Shown here in pieces: positions 31,996 to 45,000 of a DNA stretch of 64,000 nt. The DNA is from Caprella mutica (taxonomy: Eukaryota > Arthropoda > Malacostraca > Amphipoda > Caprellidae). Position 1 is the stretch's first letter; each line of letters opens with the position of its first letter. Below the pieces are notes generated by a model. The model was not told the origin of the DNA. It saw only the letters and a program-made list of their open reading frames with translations, and did not search any database. The stretch covers positions 372,001 through 436,000 of the forward strand of contig CANNZV010000513.1 of the NCBI GenBank assembly GCA_947561585.1, written 5' to 3'. The position numbers were made by a program, and so were the translations under genes.

Positions 31996-33052
31996 CAGTG
32001 GTCGGCAACAACCGGTCCACGGGACAATTGGTACCGGGCCGCGGAAGAATATTCAAAAATTCAATCTAAGTAATGAAATTATTTTTATGAAAGTGTGACC
32101 TAACATAAATAGATACTACAAGTTTGTAGACAAGTTCAAATTTTCTAAGGCAATCACCTTCTTTAGAATGATTATATAATGTATAACGACCAGAGTTGTT
32201 TTGATCAAGAGATTCAGTGTCTTGTCTGAGGACCGATGCAAAAAAATGCAACCCTATCTTACACTTCGTGACACGTTCAAATAATATTTAGACGCGTTTA
32301 GACCTGACTTCTATTTATCTCATTATTGTTTTTTTTTTTCGTACTTGAGTATTACTATCTCTTTTTGGATCATCTCTAGAATCCGAACTCCAAGATTTCA
32401 CTACTACATATACAATCTGAACCCAAATAAATTTACTCCAAAATAATCCGCACTCCAATGATTTCCCTCCTGTACAATCCGCACTCCAATGATTTCCCTC
32501 CTGTACTATCTGCACCCCAATGATTTCACTCCTGTACAATCCGCACCCCAATGGTTTCACTCCTGTACAATTCGCACCCCAATGATTTCACTCCTGTACA
32601 ATCCGCACCCCAATGGTTTCACTCCTGTACAATCCGCACCCCAATGATTTCACTCCTGTACAATCCGCACCCAAATGATTTCACTCCTGTACAATCCGCA
32701 CCCAAATGATTTCCATTTTGTACAATCCGCACCCAAATATGGACTGGGGTGCGGTTTCTACAGGTGATCCCATTATTACCTGATTATTTTTTTTGTACCT
32801 GAGTAATGAAATTATTTTTACCCGAGTATTATTGCTACTTTATGTACTAGATTATTACATTTAAAGGAAAAGTTTATATAAACGATTATATTATATTAAG
32901 CTCGTTTTGGTTTCATAAGAAAGCAGCAGCCTTTCAGAAGTTAATGAATTTTTGGATTGCCCAAATATATTAGCTACATGTATCCCGCCGAGCCGCGAGA
33001 ATATTGTTGAACGTTTACTGGTCCGTGACGATTAAAATGGTTCTGACCACTG
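31996..33052. mobile_element. hAT element (1057 bases) carrying a minisatellite
   Basis: Perfect 8-base duplication CTGTAGGT at 31988-31995 and 33053-33060. The ends are CAGTGGTCGGCAACAACCGG and, inverted, CAGTGGTCAGAACCATTTTA, typical of hobo/Charlie-like hAT termini. No intact transposase remains. It has landed in a Tc1-type remnant. Confidence 0.9.
32410..32745 (+). repeat. 31-base minisatellite inside the hAT element
   Basis: About nine copies of a unit that reads CAATGATTTCACTCCTGTAC then AATCCGCACCC, with the most alike copies in the middle. The array ends at 32740-32775 with one inverted unit (GGGGTGCGGTTTCTACAG), so it is bounded like the phrase-array elements. Confidence 0.85.
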
Positions 33053-33059
33053 CTGTAGG

Positions 33060-33235
33060 TGATCACTGAGCATTTCAGTAATTTAATTCCATTTAGAGTT
33101 TGACGGTCTCTCTCTTGGACAATTTCGACTTTCGGTGGTTTCGCTTGAGGAGGATTTTCTTCTCTTCCAAAGGAAGTCATTAATTTTGAGACACTACCTC
33201 TTGAAACGCCAAACATTCTGGCAATTTTATTTACA
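33060..33235 (-). pseudogene. Tc1-type transposase N-terminal (HTH) remnant
   Basis: The reverse strand reads IARMFGVSRGSVSKLM, then PPKVEIVQERDRQTLN, the paired-HTH and linker region of Tc1-like transposases. The hAT element at 31996-33052 cuts it off. No convincing continuation was read at 31850-31990. Confidence 0.6.
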
Positions 33236-33239
33236 CTAT

Positions 33240-33904
33240 AGCGACTGCCATACTAGCACCAACAATTGGTCATTTTGAAAATCTGAGAGATTTTCATTTT
33301 TATAAAGTTTGTAGCCAATTTTTAAATATATGAAAAAGCAGCTATTTTAAATTAAAAAGTAAGCATTAAATAATCTAAATGAGTGAAAAATATCAAAATA
33401 TGTGAAACATTACTTGTCTATTTATAATGTTCCAAGATAATGAAGCTAAAATTTTAGGTATTTCAATTTGTAGTCCAACTCCTGTATATTCACTAAAGAA
33501 ATGAATAATAACAAGAAATAGACACCAAGCATTTTTAGGTTTAGATATTTTTTTTATATAATTTGTTCAGCACCCACATTTAAATATTCTTAAGTGGTGT
33601 GTGTTATAACTTTATGTTGCATAGAAAAACATTACCTAGAAATAAAATCAAATTAAATTGATAATAGTAAATGAATTTGCATATTTTTGGCCCAAAACAA
33701 ATGAATATCAACCATATTGATGTTGACGACCTAAACCCCCACAAATTCTGTAATATTTTGATAACATGTATCATTCTGCACTAAACTCCTCAATATCGGC
33801 ACTTATTAAATTGAAACAAAATATATTTATTGAAAACTATTTATTAGGATTAAATATTCGGTAATCAGTTCTTTATTTCACAACTAATAATGAAGATTGG
33901 GCCA
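33240..33904. other. gene-free AT-rich stretch
   Basis: No gene, repeat structure or RNA recognised. Composition is like the intergenic background. Confidence 0.4.
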
Positions 33905-33907
33905 TTA

Positions 33908-35053
33908 GGGTTGATCCACACCATCGCTCCGGTCACGCTCCGCTCTCGCTCCAGTCACGGTCCGGTCTCATCCTTGTGCATACACATGTTCGGTCCGGTT
34001 ACGGTCCGCTCTCGCTCCCGTCCCTTCCGTATCATCTGATTTTGCACTGATTATCATTACGCTTGATTGATGAACAGGATGATAGAAAACAAAAAAGTAC
34101 TTATTTTGAGTTCATCCTATGCTAAAAGACAGGAAGTGTGAAGGATATCTACTCGTTGTATCCTCATCTAATAGATGACAAAACTAATTTTTTCTATTAT
34201 TTTCGCAGCAATATCGACTGATTTCGCTTCATAATTTGTTGATCTATCGTTAGCGCAGCCATCAACCGATAGCGCAACCAACGATTGATTGCTGCACGTT
34301 CGAATGATAAAGAATGTATTTAGTTTAAGCATCTAAATGGTATATTTAATAGGGATACCATCAACCGATTGTCGCGCGTTTGATTGATATGGATTTCTAT
34401 AATTTCTTTATCTAATTGTTACATTTCATAGGTTAATCATCAATCGATTGATGGTTACTCTATGAAATGTAACAATTTTTTTGTTTAAAAAGACGATATC
34501 TTTCCATTAAAATCAAGACAATTATATGCATAAACTAAAAAATTCCCTATCATTCGAACGCGCAGAAATCGATTGATAGGTGCGCTATTGATCGATAAAT
34601 GCGATAAAATTTGCCAATTATGTAGATGCATAAGCTAAAATAATCTTATCATTCTTACGCTCAACAATCGATAGATGGTTGCGCCATCGGTCGATGGCTG
34701 CAATAATGATTGATCAATAGATTGCGCGGCGAAATCAGTCGATATTTCAGATAAGTCAAATGCGCGTGACATATATATGTGTAGTAACATTCAAGAAAAA
34801 GCACGCAAATAATAAAACTGGACCGCGACTGGACCGTTGCTAATACACACTGGCAGTGCCGCTCCGCTCACGGTATGATCACGCTCCAGTCAAAATATCT
34901 TTGGATTGGATCGTGACCGGAGCGTGACTGGAGCGTGACCTGACCGGCACTGCCAGTGTGGATGCTCTACGTGAAATGCATTAAAGAATATTGGACCAGA
35001 CCGTGACTGGAGCGTGAGCAGAGCGTGACCAGAGCGATGGTGTGGATTAGCCC
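33908..35053. mobile_element. 1146-base PIF/Harbinger-type non-autonomous element
   Basis: TTA duplication at 33905-33907 and 35054-35056. The terminal inverted repeats run GGGTTGATCCACACCATCGC against GGGCTAATCCACACCATCGC and extend into GTCACGCTCC words. Subterminal CGTGACTGGAGCGTGAC words repeat many times at both ends, and 34200-34320 and 34650-34750 are also inverted relative to each other. There is no transposase. The high-GC ends stand out and could be mistaken for a CpG-type promoter. Confidence 0.85.
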
Positions 35054-35501
35054 TTATAGTTTCTAGACTACTCCGCCAGTTTCCTACTAATCTGTACTAT
35101 ATAATAAGAGCCGGGTCCGTCCGTGTGTCACAAAATGTGTCGAACAGTCATTCTATCAACAGCGCTTCATAAAGTTGGTGTAAATCAGAGAAAAATCAAA
35201 GAGACAGTAATAGAAAAGAAAAACTAATAATTTGCTGCAGTATCATGACTACGGGCTACAATAATACTGACACTAATTATTTAAAAAATTAATTTATATT
35301 TTGGCTTTTGAGAGATTTTTTTTGTTTAATCAGAATATGTGTATCCATAATACATACTTGCATTCAAATATAATTTAGATTCAATAACAGGTACTGTACT
35401 AGTATAACTTTAAATGTTGCCCTTCTTTCTGAATGTAGGGGAATATAATTTTTAATTGACGAATATTGTAATAAAATATCGGGCAGATATTTCAATGTTC
35501 C

Positions 35502-35991
35502 TAGGACAATTCGTCGCGGAAAATTCTTCGTGGACAATTCATCGCGAAAAATTCATCAACTTATTTTCCATTTCGCCATATTTCATATTATAAATTAATT
35601 TAATATTTCATTTCGCTATTTATTCGCCATATTTTCCATTTCTTCCAAATCTTGAATTTAATAAATGATACAAAATGTACAAAACTTGGTATCTACAATA
35701 CAAAAGATTTCACTTATAAATAATTAATATTCCATCATTTTGAAATTAATTATTTCACATTTCGAAATAGATTATAAAAACATCTGAAATAAATAAATCA
35801 AATAATGAAATAATTTCAAAACATCGTATCAACAATACGCCTAATTTATATAAATCTTAAAACCTCAGATCGAACCAATTCAAATTCTATGAATACAAAA
35901 ATTGATGTAAAATTGTGTTCAATTTGTGTTAAAAATATATAAATACGAATATAGAAAAAATGTAGATTTTTTTTCGCGACGAATTGTCCGG
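35502..35991. mobile_element. phrase-array element 3
   Basis: The left end has GGACAATTCGTCGCGGAAAA and a second GGACAATTCATCGCGAAAAA. The right end has the inverted TTTTCGCGACGAATTGTCC. Its core (CCATTTCGCCATATTT, TATCTACAATACAAAAGATT, GTATCAACAATACG) matches the reverse complement of the core of 58887-59462, although the terminal phrases differ. Confidence 0.75.
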
Positions 35992-36049
35992 ACACCGCTT
36001 TGAAGGCCGCTGTCATGCTATCACAGTGTTCTTCCATAGATGACACTAA

Positions 36050-36711
36050 CCGTTGTGGGTTCCGATGACTGACCAGAGTATGCCTCTCGTAATTATGTCC
36101 AACATTTATATGTTACGTAAGGGTTTCTCAATAAACAAGATTGAAAAATATTGAAATTATCATACAGTATAGCATCCATGACTACCTCATAATTTCAATT
36201 TTTATAAATTTGTTTCTCTGAATAATGTCATGATGTTATCGAATAACTTCATAAACTCATTTTTATTTATCTATTCGTTAAATTTTTCATATATCGAGTT
36301 GAAAAAATTAAAATTTTGGTTTATATATGCTAGAATAAGGTTTTTCTTGAAACTTTCCCTTAACGTTTTTTTTAAGATTCCCCTCATAAATTTCTTCCAA
36401 TCCATCACTTCTATTATCAGCTACTTTCAGTTCTTTAACATTTTTTACCAAACTCCTATGTTTTGAAATTAACAGAAAAAAATTGTTCGCAAGCAGTTAT
36501 TAGAATTTTGATAATAATATATTTAGGTTTTCTGATGCACTGTTTAATTATAAGATAGAATCCAAAAACTAACAACACAATTATAAGAAAATTGATTTGA
36601 TGATGCAAAATTATGAAAAATCATTGTCCTAACCGTCGAACGTTTCAGTATTTTTTCATTTCATTAAAAACAATCAGCTAATTACAAAGTTCACGGTATC
36701 GTAGGCCAAAC
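36050..36711. other. intergenic stretch between phrase-array element 3 and the LRR gene
   Basis: 36050-36180 resembles the insert at 39590-39710. The rest is AT-rich. The small open frame at 36230-36466 is composition-driven hydrophobic sequence and is not supported as a gene. Confidence 0.4.
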
Positions 36712-39036
36712 TTAACAATACTGTTCATATTCGGAAGGATCCAAGTCAGTCAGCAATGTTCCATCAGCGCATGTAGGAGGTCCCTTTTCAGTCACTTTCG
36801 CCAGGTATTCAGGGTTTAGAATAATCCAGGCCAAGTCACAGCCACAGTCCAGTGGATTGCCTGGTAAAAAGTTAAAGACTATTCAATATGGAAAATTAGA
36901 ACTAACATTTTTATCACAATGAGAGCAAAGAGAGTAAATGACGTAGTTAATGCCAATCTGAACAGCTTCGTAAAAAATATATATATTTTGATGAATTATA
37001 AATTGAATGCTGTTGGTAATTTTTTTTCATTTATATATAAAGTATTTGATGTCTGATTTCGAATCAAAATCTTTTGATGAACTCATCAAATAAATAAAAG
37101 GTAACATGTCTACAAAGAAGAAGAACCAACTGAACACCTGTATTCTTTATGAGATAAGATTACCTTGCATATTTAAACTCTGATCATTTTTTCTAACTCA
37201 GAACTGATTTTTACTCTAAATTATATGTGTAAATGATTTTGACTTGTAGGATTCAGTCCGAATTAAGCTATTTCAGATCTTCATTTCTGCCTTCTCAATT
37301 TAACGGGACTATAAATATATAAACTATATAATTTCAATCATTTGGATAAACTTACAATAGATAAACACCTTTTTTGCGTAAACTGAATTATCTTTATTTG
37401 AAGATGTTTGTTTTTTGAATGTCTAATCATCGAATCTCGAGTGATATCTCTCAAATAAAAAGGAGTTAGTTTGGTTAATTCTTCTTTGCGAAAGGTGATG
37501 ATATACAGAACTATAATAAATAAATTACCGTAAACTCTGAGTTCATTAATGTAAGGCATCAGAAATCCAAAGACTGAAACATCAATCGTCTTCAGGAGGT
37601 TGCTATAAAGGTCAATGTACAATGAATTCAGTGCTGTGGAAGAGAAAAGAGACATTAACTGTGAATAAAATACATCAAAAGATCTGTTAATTACTCTTCA
37701 AAGTGAAGTGAATCCAATCAATTCTACTTTTCAATAAAGCGACATCTATAATAACGATTAAATTTATCACCCATTCATAATCATTTATTCTTAATATATT
37801 TCTTGACTTATAGCACCCTTTACATTGACCGTGGGCCGGGGCCTCCCAGGGTCTTACATGTTCATATTTCACACTATAAAGTTTACAAAAAGAAGCTATG
37901 TATGGTCCGGAAAAGCTCAAACAATCGAGGATATCCCAAAATTGTTTTTAACTTACACAGCTCTCCTTTCAAAGTAAATGTTCCTGACTCAATTGTCTCC
38001 AATCCATTAGCGTGTAAACCATAATATAACCCATTGCTCGTAATAGGAATAGAGCCGCTTCTGAGAATCTTGATGTTATTGTCAAATAAGTTTAAGGACT
38101 TCAGATTTGGAATCTCATCGAATGTTCCTATGAGGAAAAAATAAATGGTTTAATTTACGTAAATATTACATGTAATTTAAAATTGAAATATCTATTTTCT
38201 TGAAATATTTGTTTTTCAATTTTCAGCTAAAGTTAAAATATTTTTTACTGTAGTAGCTCAACTATAACAGCTATTCATTTAGTTTGCCTTTTTCAATAAA
38301 TTTTGCTATTATATCTTAATTAAAACATAAATAAAAAGATCGATGTTTTGTTGAGGTAATTAATGGTACCTTGAGATAATAATAATTAAAGATAAGCCTT
38401 ATTAACGAACAATTGACTTTTATAATGCTATAAATAATTACCTGGAATTATTTCGGATATTTGTGATGCTCCGAAACTAAGATCTGTTACACTCTTACTC
38501 TTAATTGCAGAAACTGTTGCCAAATTAGAGTAATACTGGTAAAAAGTGGTTATCTTGTCACTGAGTGGTGGAGGAGGGAAGACGAGTGATGCTAGCGTTG
38601 TATTTCTAAATCTGACATACTCGAGGTCCGCATTGGAACAATAATCGTAGAAAACATTACTGACTTCTACCAGTGGGAACGGTCCGGGATGTAGGCTGAA
38701 CCGAAGGAACTTCACATCTCCGCAAGTGAAATTGAGAGCTGTTAGAAAATCTGACGAATTCATTCTGAATTCATAGAAATCAGTCACAGGGAATTCCTTC
38801 GTAAAGATGTTGGCGAGTTCTTCATCAGACGATATGTCAGTGCAGTCCAGAGTTAGTTGACCTAAATCTGGATTGTTCATACAGACACACGGGGCAATGT
38901 CTGCTGCATCCGGACACGGGAAAGAGCGGGGTTCTTCAAAACGGGTTCCATTGATGTGAAATTCAGTTAAGGCTTCACCGGTAATGAGAGAAATAGTACT
39001 TGACAGAACAAGTAAGTGAAAAATGAAGAGACACAT
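36712..39036 (-). CDS. secreted leucine-rich-repeat protein, Oplophorus-luciferin 2-monooxygenase non-catalytic subunit-like
   Basis: Exons: 38442-39036, 37957-38127, 37529-37633, 36712-36860, in phase, 339 residues. The start at 39036 gives a signal peptide (MCLFIFHLLVLSSTISLITG). A longer in-frame start at 39135 would bury it. The N-terminal cap CPDAADIAPCVCMNNP and DCTDISSDEELANIF are hallmarks of this arthropod LRR family. Exons 2-3 carry leucine-rich repeats (IPNLKSLNLFDNNI, LNSLYIDLYSNLLKTI). The C-terminal cap reads GNPLDCGCDLAWIILNP, then CADGTLLTDLDPSEY. In the shrimp enzyme this subunit binds the small catalytic luciferase subunit. In other arthropods these are secreted LRR proteins without known luminescence, so no luciferase function is claimed. 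The gene lies between the two receptor genes on the opposite strand. Confidence 0.88.
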
Positions 39037-39456
39037 TATTATCGCTACACTGTCGTCAGATAGAGCAGCGATGCTGTCGTTTATACGCCTTATCGAAGGG
39101 CAGATTTCTGTTTTCTCACGGTTGCACGATAACAATAATTATATGCATTATGAGATATCTTCCTGGAATAGGTTTGTCAGAATATGAGATTTTTTCAAAA
39201 TAACAACATAGTTTAAGAGTTACTGTGAGGTTGACGAAGAAGTATTGTTCCATTTTAAGTTCTTTTACTTATTCTATAAATTTTCCGATCAATAATGCGA
39301 TCTTACATTAGTTAAATACCAGAGAGATAATTCAACTCAAACCACAATACATTCACTGATTAGGAACAACAACTGTTGCACAGCGGCCTGATATTTGAAA
39401 TAGTTCAATGCTTATATTTTCTTATTCTACCTCCATAAAAATGTATGTTCCTAACG

Positions 39457-39745
39457 GGGCCGTACACACGTAGGGTTTTTCAAGTCTTTCCACCAGATAT
39501 TTTGCTAATCACCTCCTACTTTTTCCACGAGAATATAAGAAAAAACAATATAATTATTATTTATTTCAGTTGGTATCCATGATACCTGCAGGTATGTCCA
39601 GAGTATGTCCATCGATCGTCGGTCCGACATTTCTATTTTACGTAATGGTTTCTCAAGAAACAAGAATGAAAAAAATATAATACAATATAGCAATTATAGT
39701 CAATATTTGATGCATGCAAATATCATGAATACCAATTGAAATAAA
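39457..39745. mobile_element. rearranged second copy of the palindromic MITE
   Basis: The left arm (GGCCGTACACACGTAGGG to TTTCAGTTGGTATCCATGAT) is present at 39457-39583. A partial right arm (ATCATGAATACCAATTGAAA) is at 39721-39745. About 135 foreign bases separate them; these resemble 36050-36180 (ACGTAAGGGTTTCTCA.TAAACAAG). Confidence 0.75.
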
Positions 39746-39967
39746 AGTTGAATAATTAGTATTCCATACTTTTTTACTACATGATGGAAAATGAGTTAAC
39801 TCGAAACCAACCTCCTATTGAATAATTAATATTTTTTGTTTTTCATACAGAGGTTAATTTACATAGGAGCGCTATTATAGATGACCATGTCAATAATACA
39901 TAAAAAGATTAAATAAATCCAATCGAATTTTCATTGATCCTATATTATATTTAATTCACTGTATTAT

Positions 39968-40160
39968 ATACCCACAAAAAAGTGTACCCATCTTAGAATT
40001 AATATAAATATCGTATTTATAAGTAGTTAAAAAATTAATTGAAGTGAATTTAAAAATTAGATTTTTTTCATGTATCCATTCTACCACCGTCATTGCTTAA
40101 AATTGTACGTGTGCGATATTTATATTAATTCTAACTTGGGTACACTTTTTTGTGGGTCAC
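39968..40160. mobile_element. short palindromic MITE
   Basis: The arms 39968-40023 and 40109-40160 are inverted: ACCCACAAAAAAGTGTACCC at the left, its reverse complement at the right, continued by TTAGAATTAATATAAATATCG on the inside. The extra CACCCTGTA beyond the right arm suggests a longer original end. Confidence 0.75.
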
Positions 40161-41990
40161 CCTGTATTTACAAATATAATATGCATCCCTTGTTACTCCA
40201 TTTAATTATTAAATACTATGAAAAGAGAAGCTGGTAGCAAGGATACGAAATTATACTGATATCAGTTAAATAAATTGTTTAAACAACTAAATTAAATCTT
40301 GTTTTTAATGTAAAAAAATGTCTTAAAAGTATTATTTTACTCAGTTGAATATATTGGAGTAAAAGCGGAGGCATGGATAATGATAATTTCATAAGTAAAT
40401 TTAACTATACCATCAGTGTCCATAAATTTGATATAGTGACTGTTTCATCATTTTTGATTATATGCGTATATACACTAGTATATAATCGATAATTTAATAA
40501 TAACTATTTGACCTTTGTGAATATTTTAGTTGATTTATCATACTTCCACTAATACATATATCAATGTTAAACAAACAATTTCAACAATGAAAAACTATCA
40601 GTAAAACAAACAATCTATAATAAAATATAGAATGGTATGCAACATACGACCGTTAGTCATGAAAATCTTTGTTTATCCAGGTTTTATTGCTATTCCTGAT
40701 GGTAGATAGACATCTTTCTATTCGAAAGCTCTATTAATAAGAAATCGCTTCAATGTTGAAGGTATTACTATCTTGAAAACAATCTATAAGTTAAACAAAC
40801 AATTTATAAATTGAATAAACAATATATTGAAGTTGAACCAACAGCTGCTAGTTGAACTGTATAGTATATATTGTTCCTGCAGTCATCTAGCACGGATCGA
40901 AGGTTTGTCTGAGTAACCAGTCTGAATTTTACAGTCGTTAGGTTGTAACTATTATGGCGTATATGAAAACGTAACGTAGTTTTTCGTGGAATATCCTAAG
41001 TATACTTTCAGAGATTTAGTAAGGAATGTTGTGGTTTTAAAGGTTAAATGACGAGTCAAATTATCAATAATTTTAGTTATATGATATTGTAAAATATTGA
41101 CTAGAATTAATCCAAATCAAAGTTACTGTCGTAGATAAAAATTCTACTACCGAATATTAGTTAGAGATAATTTTCAAAAAAAAAATTGTATTAAAAGTCA
41201 CCTTAATTATAATGTCCCAAATGATGTGTAAAAATATTAGGATGAAAGTTGTCTGCAATTAAGTGCCTCAAAAAGGGAAGGGAGAGGAGCTGGAAGATGG
41301 GGAAAGGGAGCTGGGAGGAGCTTGGGGTAGCAATGAAAGGTGTATTATGAAGTAGTATTTGTTTGTCTCTAGTATTTTCATGCAATCAATATAGTACTGA
41401 TGTTATTAAAAATATTGAAAATTGGCCATTCTGAACAATTTTCATTTTTAAACTTCTAAAGCCTACTCCATCTATGTATCATGATTACGATTAGGTAGAT
41501 TATAAGTCGCTTGTTTCTCAATAAATGTTACCCCTGAAGACGGAAATCACGAAGATTTCTGAAAGCTTGGGAAAATTCAAACTACTTCTTGTTGAGTTCT
41601 TCATCCTACATAATAGTGTAATAAAGTCTGAGAAAATCAAGCATCTCACTCTTCAAAAAAAAGTGAAAAAAGGGAGACACTCCCCTTAAATGGTAGCCAA
41701 TCACATTCACTCGGGGGTTCAATTAATGAATTTTAATTTGAGTTGATTTACAATAGAAGATTCAGAAGAGGATAGCAAGTTACAAAAAGTGTACCGTGTA
41801 GTGGATAGAAAGGATTTGTTCACTGTACCGTATAAACTATAAAGGCTAGGAAGGATGGTACAATCTGACCGAATAACAACATGTTCACTGAAAATATCAT
41901 TTCTATCCACTATACACAGTAACCTTTTTCTATTTTCCTATCTTTTACTGTATCATGTCGGTAATTGTGTATTTATCCTAGAGATTTTTT
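40161..41990. other. intergenic region upstream of ionotropic receptor copy 2
   Basis: No gene seen. Notable bits are a purine-rich run at 41270-41335 (AAGGGAAGGGAGAGGAGCTG and on) and an inverted pair GTGTAGTGGATAGAAA / TTTCTATCCACTATACAC at about 41792 and 41898. The channel promoter block is not found here. Confidence 0.45.
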
Positions 41991-42009
41991 TTTCGCAAAG
42001 TTCAAAGAC

Positions 42010-45000
42010 ATGGAATTGATGAGCCTAGTGAGGATGATCACTACAATTGCTAGTGTTAAGATGTCCTCTAAGATAACTTATGTCACCAATAAAGGTAAGT
42101 TGAAGTACATTTTCTAGTACCTTTAAAAGATCTAATTGTTTATCTAATTTTTCATGTTTTAAAAATTCCACATATCTTACAAATGAATGCAATTCGAATT
42201 ATACCTAACTTACTGAAAATATAACATTTTTTCATTGTTTTAACTCATCAATTCTCCAGTTAATTAATTAGCCATTTAATATAGAAAAGATTTTTTTGTT
42301 ACAACAGAACCAACAATATCAGAAAAATTAATGATACGAAACTTATTTCAAACTGGAATGCTAGAATTCCAAAATCTGAAGCTACCATGGAATAATGGAA
42401 CTCATAATCAACTTAACAAGGAATACTTCAAGAGGTACTGACAAAAACAAATTATATGACTCTAATCAGTAGCCGATATGACACAGCAGCCGATATGACA
42501 CAGTAGCCGATATGACACAGTAGCCGATATGACACAGTAGCCGATATGACACGGTAGCTGATATGACACGGTAGCTGATATGACCATGGCCGTCTATAGT
42601 TTATCAGGCCAGCTCATCATGGCGTTTATAGTTCAATCAGCTGTTCAAAGTGGTCCTATGATATCTAATTACTATCGCTAAAATTAATGGATAAAGATGG
42701 TGCGCAACATAATTATTTTCTTCGGTTTTTATGCCATTTCGCTCTTCATGGTGGTTTTTTCGCCTTGTGTTATCTATGATATAAATTGATAAATGTTTCA
42801 GATTATTTGCCATCAAATTTATGTGAATTTATCAATCATAATATATATAAACGTGATTTTTAACTGAACGAGTTGCCAGGCGATGTAGGCACCAGAGATT
42901 TAAGAGTTATAATAATGAACTTATTATCTTATAATATTAACCTACTTGTTAGCATTCAACATTTTTACTTGTGTTGTTATGTTACCTAAGTTACCAAGTA
43001 TGTTAATTACCACTGAAATACCTAATTAAGTGGTAATTTATTATTTTTCAGCACAGCCTATTCCATATTTCAGAGGCTGGCAAACTGTATGCCAATTTAC
43101 AGCTAAAATTTTCGCAGAACTTCTGATCCTAGCAAATTTGGCTCATATTTGATGATTTCAAGCCTATACTAACATAGAATTTATTCAAATTTCCAAGCCA
43201 ATTAGATCTATTTAAGTTTTAAGATTTGGAATGTAAGCTAATTGATTGGCTTTAACTTGCATACTCTGTAACATGGTCTAGGTTCAATCAGTTCAATTTT
43301 AAATACATAAATTTTATTAGTTTCAGATGAAAATCGGGAAAAAATTCTTCAGTCCTATCAATTATGCCTTTGGCAATATTTTCATTCCCTATTAAAACTT
43401 TCGTCAGACAACTCTAAATTAGTTTAAATTACATTACGATGTGAGAACAATCGCCATTTTGATTGAAAGGCCATCAAGCTCTTGTGTATATAGACGACTT
43501 TTAAATAGATTAATTATTATCAGGTCAGTTAAATAACACTATTATAGTGATTGACTAATTACAAATCTATTGGTATAGTTTATTTCATCACTACACAACT
43601 ATAAGTGGCTTAAAATAGTCCAATTATAAAAACGTATGTAGACTAAGTTCGCCATTTGTTTTGATTTTTAGGACCACTTTGAACAGCTGTTATTTTCGGG
43701 AATCTGGCCTGATCAACTATAGACGGCCATGATATGACACGGTAGCCGTAAACCAGTTAAAGAAAGATGTTCAGTTCTCGATGCATACAAGTATATGTGA
43801 TAGTGCTTCTTTATTGGTGATTTGTGTAGAAACACATTTGTATTCTCTTGTCTACTTACAGCTTGGCTCCAGACGTTATCAAATTTTAAAACAATATATG
43901 CAATAATGCATTCACTCAGAACATCTTATTACAAGTAACATTCCACTATCAAGCTAAACATAGCCCACATTATATTTCATTCCACAAGCTACATGACAAC
44001 GTATTTCTATGGTGCCGTGACCAGGATTCGAACATCGGTTATTGCGGAAGGCTAGGAAGCATCTTTTCAGTGTATCGTATCATTCAGTCAGAATGTACGG
44101 CTACTGTGTCATAATTATCTGCTATTGCATGCAGTTAAATTTCATGAATTATCAAAAAATATTTTTTGATTTTTTTTTCAATTATTTCAGCCAGAAATCT
44201 GCCAATTCCTTATTCTTGGGATTTGTGACGGAAGACCGATTCGAATTTTACGGCAAGGTAAACCAGTTCAAATTCGTTTTTATTAGAAAAGTATTGCCTA
44301 TATTTGGAAAATATGTAAGTGAAATATACAAATATGATATAGAAAATAATATTTATGTGAGGTCGTACTTATTCTTCAATGATTTTTATGGTGATTTACA
44401 TAATGGGGAAATGGTAATTTGATTGTTCACTATAATATCTTCAATATGAATTTATTTTTCCTATCACAGATTTTGGAGAATCGCGAGGTTTCTAAGATGC
44501 AATGGCTGCTAATTTTTGACGAAAAAGAACTTCAGAACGTAACTGATGGATTCTCATGGCATTTAGACAATAAGGTTGTATTGAGTTTCAAAATTTTGTT
44601 AACACAATTGAAGGTGTGGGATAAAATAAATCTATTTAGTTTGCTGCTATTCGTCTAAAAAAAAATGTTTGAATTTTTTTTATAATAGTTTGAAGTGTCC
44701 TTTAACTTTACCAGTCAATCTTCACTTTGTTTCTACATAAATACCAAATATATTTTCATATTTAAAAGTTAAAAGTATTTACATATCGGCGAAAATCAAG
44801 TAAATTATGAAATTAAAGCCCCTTTCACACGAGTAGTTTCCTCATTTCGCTGTAAAACAAATGCTGCATGATGAAAACACTCTAGCTTTCACACACGGCG
44901 TTTATTTCTGGTCAGATCCTGGCCTGTGCTAGATGATTTTAAATATCTAGCGACTGTTGGCAAGTTATAACATGGAAAGTGCGTGACGTTTCATTTATTC

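Noticed and set aside
33908..34030. GC-rich block as a CpG-type promoter
   Set aside because: It is the terminal inverted repeat of a Harbinger-type element, mirrored at 34860-35053.
41505..41640. CCTGAAGACGGAAATCACGA stretch as a retroelement 3' tail
   Set aside because: Such words occur near the ends of some retroelements, but no coding part, tail repeat or target duplication was visible.
42467..42584. Regular 17-base repeats resembling a CRISPR array
   Set aside because: Units are head to tail without spacers and lie in an intron of an animal gene. The same applies to the arrays at 7156 and 32410.
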